A stretch of 64,000 nt of DNA from Diadophis punctatus similis (taxonomy: Eukaryota > Chordata > Lepidosauria > Squamata > Dipsadidae): the NCBI GenBank assembly GCA_023053685.1, contig JALIGW010000002.1, positions 246,843,356 to 246,907,355 of the forward strand, read 5' to 3'. Position 1 is the stretch's first letter, and every line of letters starts with the position of its first letter. The position numbers and the translations under genes were made by a program. Shown in pieces: positions 21,289 through 32,200 of this stretch. Under the pieces are notes generated by a model. That model saw nothing but the letters and a program-made list of their open reading frames with translations. It was not told where the DNA came from and did not search any database.

Positions 21289-22593
21289 CCATATTTTTTG
21301 GAGTATAAGACGCACCTTTTTCCCCTAAAAAAGAGGGTGAAAATCTGGGTGCGTCTTATACACTGAATGTAGCTCCGCCCACCCGCTCCGCGCGTTGCAT
21401 TTTTGGGTAGTTCCACGCGACGGGGATCCTCACTTCCACATGTAGCCTGATTCCCGAAGCGTCCCAGGAAAGTGTGTTGAAAGCCTTTTAAACGAAAGAG
21501 TTTTAAGGTGGCAGATTTCCCTCCGTGTTTGGTGGCAGATTCCCCTCCCCAGTTTCAAACAGGGTGCCTGAAACACGAGGATCCTGGAGGAAAGCGTTTT
21601 AAGGTGGCAGATTCCCCTCCCCGGTTGCAAACAGGGTGCCTGAAAAGCGAGGATCCTGGAGGAAAGCGTTTTAAGGTGGCAGATTCCCCTCCCCGGTTGA
21701 AAACAGGGTGCCTGAAATGCGAGGATCCTGGAGGAAATAGTTTTAAGGTGGCAGATTTCCCTCCTTGTTTGGTGGCAGATTCCCCTCCCCGGTTGCAAAC
21801 AGGGTGCCTGAAACGCGAGGATCCTGGAGGAAAGCGTTTTAAGGTGGCAGATTTCCCTCCTTGTTTGGTGGCAGATTCCCCTCCCCAGTTGCAAACAGGG
21901 TGCCTGAAACGCAAGGATCCTGGAGGAAACAGTTTTAAGGTGGCAGATTCCCCTCCCCAAACAGTAGGTAGGAAGAGGGGGGGCGTTTCAGGAGTGGAGC
22001 CAAGTCTGTCTTCTGCCCCCATGAAAATCATACCCCACCACACCCCACCCACTCCAGTTAAATTCCATCCCAATTTCTGCATCAACAGATGCATGATAAA
22101 ACAGAAAATCTGATTAAAGATTTGAAGAATATGTGCTTTAAAGAAATCTCATTATTCTTCTAATTTTTCCTAGTATTACCTGAGGAGGCTTTTCTTGGGA
22201 AATTTAGTTAGTCACCTTATACAAATAAACTGACCACTTCCATAGCAGGAATCTGAGATTTACCTTATGCAACAAAAATGGATTATGAAAAATCAAGGAA
22301 TATCTGCTACTAATATGTTTTATTAATAATAAAAAACACATAAGAATATACAATCATATATGACTACTTGCAATTCCTTATTCACTTCACATTTCTGTAA
22401 TCTTAGAAAGCAAAATTCATTTTTGTTGTTAGAACAGATAAAAAGATCTGTGCTTCTCGTTATCAAAATCCAAGTGGAAGTGAGGACCCTGCTAATCCTG
22501 ATGCTGGTAGGCAGAGGCAGAATTCTTGTTTTCCTCCCCCAAAATTAAGGTGCGTCTTATATTCCGGTGCGTCTTATACTCCGAAAAATACGG
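21289..22593. mobile_element. TA-flanked MITE carrying a minisatellite (copy 1)
   Basis: Ends CCATATTTTTTGGAGTATAA and TTATACTCCGAAAAATACGG in inverted orientation, flanked by TA at 21287-21288 and 22594-22595. At 1305 bp it is much longer than its relatives (528 and 487 bp), because the interior holds tandem repeats (21484-21958) and unrelated sequence. It lies 3' of V2R B1. Confidence 0.85.
21484..21958. repeat. 72/96-bp minisatellite, five core units (copy 1)
   Basis: Core 72-bp unit (TTTTAAGGTGGCAGATTCCC ... GCCTGAAACGCGAGGATCCT). A 96-bp variant has 24 extra bases that include CCCTCCTTGTTTGGTG. Both lengths are multiples of three, so several frames stay open on both strands. Copy 2 has six units. 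Confidence 0.93.
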
Positions 22594-22670
22594 TAATTTG
22601 TTTATTTTACTGCTTGATGATTATGTTAGAATTTAATTTCATTAGTTCTGCACTATTCATAAGTTTATTT

Positions 22671-22910
22671 GGGAGCCGAGGTGGTGCAGTGGTTAGAGTG
22701 CAGCACTGCAGGCTACTTCAGCTGATTGCTAGCTGCAGTTCAGCAGTTCAAATCTCACCAGGCTCAAGGTTGACATCAGCCTTCCGAGGTGGGTAAAATG
22801 AGGAACCAGATTGTTGAGGGCAATATGCTGACTCTGTAAACTGCTTAGAGAGGGCTGTAAAAGCACTATGAAGCGGTATATAAGTCTAAGTGCTATTGCT
22901 ATTGCTATTG
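22671..22910 (+). mobile_element. tRNA-derived SINE, TATTGC tail (copy 1)
   Basis: Head GGGAGCCGAGGTGGTGCAGT gives an A-box-like sequence and CAGTTCAAATCTCACC a B-box-like one (pol III promoter). Body GGCAATATGCTGACTCTGTA, tail (CTATTG)n. Equivalent in copy 2 at 49297-49536. Confidence 0.85.
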
Positions 22911-23025
22911 TTTCATTTGATTTTAAATAATTTATTTGTCAAACTGATGCAAAGGAAGCATACAAGCCCAATAATAACTGCATTGAAAAAATAAATGTCA
23001 TGGACCCTAAGAAACAGTTTTAATA

Positions 23026-23930
23026 TTACTTCCTTATTTTTACTATTAGATGTTCCTTGGTGTTTAGATCTGGCCTCAGGATGATAATGTAGCATTTGGG
23101 GAAGAAGATGCAGCCCAGCAATCCAGCACTGGAGGCCAAGATGGAGAAGACCTGCACAGTCACCATGGACTTTCCTTTGGTGCTCAGGTAGATTGGCAGG
23201 AAGGAGATCCAGACACTGCAAAAGATCAGCATGCTGAAGGTGATTAGCCGGGCTTCGTTGAAGGCCCCAGGAAGGTTCCTGGCCAGGAAAGCTACAATGA
23301 AGCAAATGGCAGCTAGGAAACACATATAGCCAAGGACAACATAAAACATGGTGACAGAGCCTTCTTCGCATTGAAGGATGATCTCTCCAGGCTGGGAGTG
23401 AAGGTCAGCGTTAGGGAATGGGGGAGAAACTCCAAGCCAGATGGAGCAGATGATAATTTGTCCAGCAGAACAAAAAAGGATGATGGAGTTGGCCAAACCC
23501 TTCCCCAACCATCTTCTCACCCTGTTCCCTGGTTTTGTGGCCAGGAATGCTAGGACCACCGTGATTGTTTTGGCCAACACAGAAGACACAGCTACTGAGA
23601 AGACGATGCTGAATACTGTTTGTCGGAGAAGGCAGGTGGCTTTCCTTGGTTGACCAATGAAGAGAAAGGAGGACAAGAAGCATAGCATGAGGGAAACCAA
23701 GAGGATGTAGGAGAGATCCCGGTTGTTGGCTTTGACAATAGGGGTCTCTAGGTATTTAAGGAATATGATTAAAGCAAAGCCCGTTGTTAGAAACAAGAGT
23801 AGGGCAAAAGAGACCAGGATGATGCCGAGATCTTCTTCATAAGACAGGAAAGTTATAACTTTTGGGATACATTGTATTTGGTTCTGGGTTGGAAATTGGT
23901 CGTCTGGGCACTTGGTGCATTTTTCAGTAT
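23026..23930 (-). CDS. V2R B1 exon 6 (seven-helix domain)
   Basis: 905 bp from acceptor TTTCTCAG; starts [11 protein letters not shown], ends EHLIVKIRK and TAA. Seven hydrophobic segments, [14 protein letters not shown] in helix 6, [10 protein letters not shown] after helix 7. One replacement against B2 (Arg/Ser in GNRVRRWLG). Confidence 0.95.
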
Positions 23931-25759
23931 CTGAGAAAAGAAAGAAAGAAATATTCCTTTTATATCTCTTTTCATATTTCAATTAAATCTTCTTTGGATG
24001 AAAGCCGATACTGAGAGACAGGAAAGCCATAGCAAAAGGTAAACATATATATATAATGTTTGTCCGACTTCTAATTTTAAACCAAACTTTAGGCAGTGTG
24101 CAATCTAACAAAAAAGCCCCAATATATACAACGATAAAAACAAGATCAAAAAAATGAAACTCCCAAAAAGAGAGATTCTTGGCATCACAACCATCCTTCA
24201 CTCAGAGAACTCACCACAGGAAACAGGAAGTGACTACTGCATGAATAAGCCTCCTAAACCCAGGAAAAAGCAAAATGGTGCAGAAGTAGAATCTGTTTAA
24301 AGACTCCTCTAGACAAGGTTGCCCCCTGCACATCAAGCTGAAGCTGGGAGTCTAGGAGGACCCCCAAATTTTGCACCATTTCCATCCAGGGGAATGTTAT
24401 CCATCCAGAATGAGAGATGGCTTATCACTAGACCCTGCAGGGCCAAAACCAGAAGGCCATTCCAACTGACCAGAGCTGACCAAACTGACCAAAGTTGGTT
24501 CCTCTTATCCAGATCCATACTACCTCAATGTGTTTGGCATCACAACAGTAACACTAATCCCAGTTATGGATCGTGTACTGATGATACCACACCTCATGGT
24601 TCCAAATGACCTCAACTAGCAGTTTTATGTCAATGATAAAGAGGAAAGGTGAGAGACTGAAGACCTAAGGGATGGTGCATTGCAGAAACCTAGGGCCTGT
24701 ACTCTGTCCTAGAATAATATGAAACCATCAATGAAGAAAGGAGAACCATTGGAAACCATTGCCTCCCACTCCACTCCCTGAAGATAGTCTGGAAGGACAC
24801 CTTGGTTGATGCTATCAAAAACCATTGAGAGATCCAGAGGGGCCAAGATGTTTGCATATCCTCAACCAGAGCTCTCCAGAGGTCATCTTTGAGAGGAACC
24901 AGTTCAGACTCAATACTGTACCTCAGTCAGCTGGGTGTTATACCTACTAGCAGTCAGCAAGCTACCCCAGCTGACTGCTAGTTCAGCAGTTCAGCTGTTC
25001 AAATCTCACCAGGCTCAAGGTTGACTCAGCCTTTCATCCTTCTGAGGTTGGTAAAATGAGGACCCAGATTGTTGGGGGCAATATGCTGAACTCTGTAAAC
25101 CGCTTAGAGAGGGCTGTAAAGCACTATGAAGCGGTATATAAGTCTAAGTGCTATTGCTATTGCTATTGCTAAGAACCAAGTATGCCTTCAACAAACCACT
25201 GAAAAAATTTGGAGACTAGATGGAAGTTGTCTAACACAGTTTGGGCCATGTATAGATTTCTAAAAAAAGGTGTACACTGCCCCCTCATTCAAACCAGATG
25301 ACAATACCACTCTTATCTAGGAAAGTGGCATTTCTATTCCAAATGTGGACTTAGCCCAAACATTTGAGGCCCTCTGGAAATCTTTCAAGAAGTAGGGGAT
25401 CACCCAGTAAGAGGGACCCTATTCACTGGTTGCATCTTGTGTAACACCTTGATGTATTCCACTCTTACAATCTTGCTTTTTTTTAAAGTTTCATTACTGT
25501 AATCTAGTTCTGGAACATTTAATTGTTTGTTTTGTTGTATGCTGCCAAGAAATACTTTCTGTGAGATGGATGGCTGTAGAAATTTGATAGCTAGATAGAT
25601 GATAGCTAGCTAGCTAGCTAGCTGGATGGATGGATGGATGGATGGATGGATGGATGGATGGATGGATGGATGGATGGATGGATGGATGGATGGATGGATG
25701 GATGGATGGATGGATAGAGTGAGTGAGTGAGTGAGTGAGTGAGTGATTGACTGATAGAT

Positions 25760-25853
<94 letters not shown>

Positions 25854-25895
25854 CTGACTGACTGATAGATGATAGATGATAGATGATAGATAGAT

Positions 25896-25990
<95 letters not shown>

Positions 25991-26052
25991 TGATTGATTG
26001 ATTGATTGATTGATTGACTGACTGACTGATAGATGATAGATAATAGATAGAT

Positions 26053-26129
<77 letters not shown>

Positions 26130-26195
26130 ATAGATTGATTGATTGATTGACTGACTGATAGATGATAGATGATAGATGATAGATGATAGATAGAT

Positions 26196-26265
<70 letters not shown>

Positions 26266-29200
26266 AATAAATAAAGAATATATTATATATAAACAAAAAT
26301 AACATTAATTCCTAATGGAATTGAAGAAGATAAATCTAGGTTCCCCGTCTCCCTCCCATCTTTGCACAGTATTTAGTTTCTGGAAGTGAGAAAATAAAGC
26401 AATCTATTCCCATTATAGATTTAGTAACAATTTTAAATAGTGAATGATTTCCACATTGATGTTAATGGATGAATCCAGTATGCTTTCTTTCGGTGTCACC
26501 CACCTTCCTGAGTGGAGATCATTCCCTCTGGACAAAGAACACAGTCATAGCAGCAAACTGGCTCCCCTTTTCGAATCTGCTTGAAAAATCCAGGATGACA
26601 ATTTTCCACACATTGGGACTGAGGCAGAGACTAAGCAAAAAACAAAAACAAAAAAACAATGAATGCCAAAGAAATTGTATTATAACTCAACATCCAAGGA
26701 AAATGCATATAGACATGAACATTAGCCAAGTAGTTTCTGGGCTTCACTTAGGTAACTATGAAATCTCTAATTCCAAATTGTTGTAAAAAATACAAGTATA
26801 GGCAGATTCTTCATTTGGTTCTGTCCTTTTACTTCTGGCATATTAGATTGCAATAATGGACTTTTCTTCTTAATAAAGTCTGGAGGGATGGAACTGAGAA
26901 AACATTTAATCATTTAGTGACAACCAATAGGTTCCTCCTTAAAGGTAAAGGTAAAGGTTCCCCTTGCACATATGTGCTAGTCGTTCCCAACTCTAGGGGG
27001 CGGTGCTCATCTCCGTTTCAAAGCTGAAGAGCCAGCGCTGTCCGAAGACGTCTCCGTGGTCATGTGGCCGGCATGATTAAATGCCGAAGGCGCACGGAAC
27101 GCTCTTACCTTCCCACCAAAGATGGTCCTTATTTTTCTACTTACATTTTTTACAGGCTTTCGAACTGCTAGGTTGGCAGAAGCTGGGACAAGTAACAGGA
27201 GCTCACCCCATTACGCAGCACTAGGGATTCAAACTGCTAAACTGCTGACCTTTCTGATTGACAAGCTCAGCGTCTTAGCCACTGAGCCACCGCGTCCCTT
27301 AGAACTAACATGAATTCCTCCATTCTTCATACAGCCATGATTTTAAAGTATGATGATCTATTCATACTAAAGTTTGGAATAAAATTTATTCTAAATGATT
27401 TGTGCATTTCTATTGTATTAGACATTAAAAATACAGTGAAGTTTTTGATAAAGAAAGAAACTTCTCATCAGCAGGAACTGGAAAGGTTTCTTTTTTGACT
27501 AGTAAAACATTGCAAAGCTATTCCCCTTCGAAAGTTGTCCAAAAAAGCTTCCCAGTAAATATACAAAGGAAAAATTCCTTACAAATTAGAATGGTCAATC
27601 TTAAAGGAGGTGTTCTTTGTTGATTATTATTATATTCATTTGCTCAATTTATATGGCTGCCATGCTGGTCAAATAAGAGCATATCTAACTGCCTCATTTC
27701 TAGGACTGGAATGAGATGAGATGGAGATGAGATGGAGATGAGATGAGATGGAGATGAGATAGAGATGAGATGAGATGGAGATGAGATGAGATGGAGATGA
27801 GATGGAGATGAGATGAGATGAGATGGAGATGAGATGGAGATGAGATGAGATGAGATGAGATGAGATGAGATGAGATGAGATGAGATGAGATGAGATGAGA
27901 TTAGATTAGATTAGATGAGATGAGATGGAGATGAGATGAGATGGAGATGAGATGAGATGGAGATGAGATGAGATGAGATGGAGATGAGATGAGATGAGAT
28001 GAGATGAGATGAGATGAGATGGAGATGGAGATGGAGATGGAGATGGAGATGGAGATGGAGATGGAGATGGAGATGAGATGAGATGAGATGGAGATGAAAT
28101 GAGATGGAGATGAGATGGAAATGAAGGTAAAAGAGGAAATCAGGCATCCTTTGCTGCAGCACATGGGACAAGTTCCTTCTGTGGGAAAGGGATGCTTCTA
28201 AGGCCCAGTTAGGTATCCAAGAAAAATCCATTTCTGGTGAAGAACTGCAATTAGGTGACACTGACTAGCATGCAAAGGCAAATCCACATTTATTACTACT
28301 TGAATTTTGAACTCCTTTTTGCTCAGAGAGACTTCAGGTAGATAAAAATCAAGAGAAACAATTAGATTTATGGAACTGTCAAAAGAAGTGTCCTCTAACA
28401 GCCAAAGCTAAATTGCATTTCTCCCCCCAATTGCCCCATATGTGAAGGCAGTCCTTCTTGCCTTCACACATCAGGAAGGACTTTTCTTTAGGTCAAAATC
28501 ATGTTACAATGACTTCAGTTTTTAGAGTCAGGTTATTATCAGACCAACATTCTGATGTGATGTGAACTGAAATGATGTCATGTGAACTGAAAGCCTTGGG
28601 CCTCCTTCTAAGAGCAGATGGCCTATTGCACTATCCCAGCAGGGTGAAAGAAAGGCATGGAAAACTTTGACCAGGTCCGGGCTGCTTAAAACCATAAGAG
28701 AATATGGACCTGCCCTTGAAGTGGCACTGATTCCAACCAGGACAAGTTGAATCCTAATTCCAAAGTTAAATTCCCAACTGGCCTACAGGACCTCTATCCA
28801 GGCTTGATTCAGTTTCATTGTATGCCAGGGATGTCAAACACACGGCCTGTGGGCCGGATCTGACCCATGATAGGCCGCGGAGTTGGTCCCATCCTGGAGG
28901 CAGTGAGGGACTGGCCCCTGCCGCCCTGGCCATGCCCATCTAGTTGGCCACAATGACCAGGTCACACTCACCCCAGCCACCCAACGGCAAACAAAATCCC
29001 AACACGGCCTGCGATGGGATTGAGTTTGACACCCCTGTTGTATGCAGTCCAAACATGAACAGGGGAACTGCTCAATTAAATTGCTTTCTTTTTTGCTAAT
29101 TGTGGGTGTTAAAACCCTGTTCAAACTATTGGTTTGCTAATATATGAACAAGCCACAAATCAATGTTATGTGTATATTACTTTAACTGCATTGAAGGCTG

Positions 29201-32200
29201 ATTGCTATAACAGGAAGCAAGAGAGCATGCTCAGGATGATGATGGTGATTAATGTCTGTGTGGTGATTAATGTGTTTGAAGGTGTGTTCCGGAGTGCTGA
29301 CTCTCTGCTGATAAACTCTACTGCTTTACTGATGAGTAATTAACTTTGTGACTGTGTGAAATTGCTGTGAAGAGCTGCTGTGAATAGAGTAACTATCTGT
29401 GATTGTGTAGAATTGATTGTTAGCTGTAATCTTTGTTTGTTAGTTAAAACAAAGATAGGCAAGAAGAAGATTCTTCGCATTGAGTGACTTACTGTGTATG
29501 ACTTGGACTTCCTATATTGAACTTTGCTACTACATTAAGTAAACTATTTGTAAATACTAAACGTATTGTGTTTATTGACTGAATAGCATTCATATCAAAC
29601 AGCAACACCACAACCACAATCACATTTCGCTGTGTATGTGCTCAACAGCACAACTCCTTAACAGTGGCAAGGATGAATTGAGGTTATCGAAATCACAATC
29701 TTCAGCACTTGAAGGCTCTCTCACTAGTTTTATAGAGGTACCAGAATGCAAATTGGATACAAAAAAAAACCCTGATCTGTGTCCTAAAGAATTGTCATTC
29801 AGCATTCCATGTTCGACTTTGGTCAATATTACTTGAAGCCTTCCAAGCAGTCTAAGATGACTATAAGTGTTATACTCCCACATTCAGTTCTCAGTAATTC
29901 ATCTTGGTGACTCGTCTTAGCCCACTTGAGATGGGTCCTAAGGCATTGGAAAACAGAGAAAATGCAGCAATACTTCACCCACCTTATTGAGCAGCTTCAG
30001 CTTTGACAGAGTATCTTTGTCGATAATAAGTCTTTGTCTTTCAAAACTCCCCAGAATCTCTTCCATGGGTTCTTTCTTGGGATGAACCAGCCAGGTCATG
30101 ATGTCCAGATCTGCTGCTATCTCCCCATTTTGGTCCAAGTATAGTTTCTTCTGAGAAATATTGCAAAATTCGTTCTTGTTCAGAAAGGGATGAAACTAAG
30201 AATGGAACAAGCATGAATTTTAAAAGCAGAAAACTTGGTTTCTTATCTAACCTCATGGTCTTCTCACATGCAAATCATTCTTCTATAGTTGTCAAATTTG
30301 CAAATATGCTTAATTGAGAGAAGTGTTGCCACTATCTTCAAAAGCAAAAAAAACAAAAGTTCAGCAAAATATGTCAATCGTATATTGACAAAATACGTAT
30401 TGACTATGCTGGCTGGAGAATTCCGGGAGTTGAAGTCCCCAAGTCTTAAAGTTGCCAAGTTTGGACACCTCTGGCTTAAGATCTGTTCACTGTTATTCCA
30501 ATTAGATTCGTCAAATGTTTTAGCCTTTTACGTTAGAGGTAGGTTGAGGTGGTTCTCTTTTTCCGATTAGATTTTTTTATTTACTAGTTTGTCAAAGTAT
30601 AAAGTACAAAGGAAAAAAATAGTGGAAAACTAAGAAAAGGGAGAGGGAAAATAAAAGAAATATAGGGAGAAAAGGAGGGAGAAAAGGAAAGAAAAAGGCA
30701 TTGACTTCTGACTTTCTTTAGCACAGTAGAATTAATTTAATTTAATTTAATTTAATGGATTTCTATGCCGCCCACTCCCTGGGGACTCTGGGCAGCTCAC
30801 AACATGTTAGATTCCATTACAGAGTAAAATGCAATAATTAAAATATATAACAATATCAAATACAATAATTAAAAAATTGTCAGAGTCCAGACTCTGTCAT
30901 TCAGAAGGAGAAGGGGGGTCTTGGCTCTGTTTGATCAAAAGGTATAACATATCCGGATCCCAGACACTTGGGAGCCTCTTCATCGTAAGATAAGGTTTTA
31001 TGGGGGGTATCCGGATCCCAGAGACCTGGGAGCCTCTTCATCTTAAGATAAGATTTTATGGGGGGTAATTGAACGGAAGAGTGAGGCTGGGAAACTTATC
31101 CATCTGTCAAACCTACGTGGATTGATTATGCTGAACGGGGTGGGGTGTTAAGCTTAAAAGATTTGTCTTGCCCGAGGGCATTTAGACCTTGCTTTGAATT
31201 GAATAGATGTATACAGATGCAAATAAAGGAAATCCTTTTGAAAACCTTGGCTGGGCTCAAAAATATATAACAATATCAAATACAATAATTAAAAAATACA
31301 AAAAATACAAAAGTTAAAAAAAGTATCTCATTACCATCATGGGGGGAGATAGATAGATAGAAGATAGTAATATTATAACCACAACTTTTTGCTTTTACAC
31401 AACAGCACGTACAAGCCATTTCTGTAACAATCAGCCTATCTAGTTAACAAAAACAAAACAAAAACAAAATTTCATTTCATTGTGTTTTTTTTTTCATTGC
31501 AAGCACAAAATCCGGAAGCAATTTCAGAATAGAAACAAGGTTAGATACATTCTCTTCTTTGGATAAAAGAAGCAATTTGACCATCTCTGCTTCTCTGATA
31601 GTTCTCCTTTTCCTTTGGGTCCCTACTCAAAAGAAACTAAGTTTGATGGATCCTAAGTTTGATGGATACCTGCCAGGGCTGCAGCCTTGGAGCCCCCAAA
31701 CACTCTTCGCCTCCCTTCCTTCTCTTCCTGCATCTGGAGGAATAGGCAGCATTTAAGGCATGGGCCAGAGCCTTAATGGCACTGTAAATATATTGGTTGT
31801 TTGTGATCTGGATCCTGTTCCTTTTCTTTTGGGTCCCCAGTGGTGCTTTCTGGGTGCACCTTCTCCGCTCTTTGACAGAAAAGGCATGCTTTGAAAAAGA
31901 ACAGCGAAAAGACTGATCTTCGAACTGAGGTTCCACAAAGAGAATCGGTTCGTATGCATTATCTTTCCACCTTTTTTTCCCTTGAAAACGAAAGGACCAA
32001 ACACTATGGACATATCTGAAAACTTTGTGCTTTTTAATTGAATACATTCCCAAAGTTGTCGTGATCCACACTTTCCCTTCAATGGATTCTGTCAAAACTT
32101 TAAGTGTTAAATGGAATGGGAGAATTCTGTTCACAAGGGAGTCATTGTCCATGAAGTGAACAAAGACATTGACTTGTTTCCACTTTGAGATTGTGTCCCT

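Noticed and set aside
21484..21958. CRISPR-like array
   Set aside because: Adjacent tandem units without unique spacers, in a vertebrate genome.
21430..22113. Open frames over the 72/96-bp minisatellite as a repeat-protein gene
   Set aside because: Frames are open on both strands at once because unit lengths are multiples of three; no splice sites, promoter or known domain. Kept as a finding only.
25610..26305. 231- and 288-codon frames over the GATA tracts (also 52026-52892)
   Set aside because: Pure tetranucleotide repeat; a four-base unit read in three frames gives a 12-base cycle without stops.
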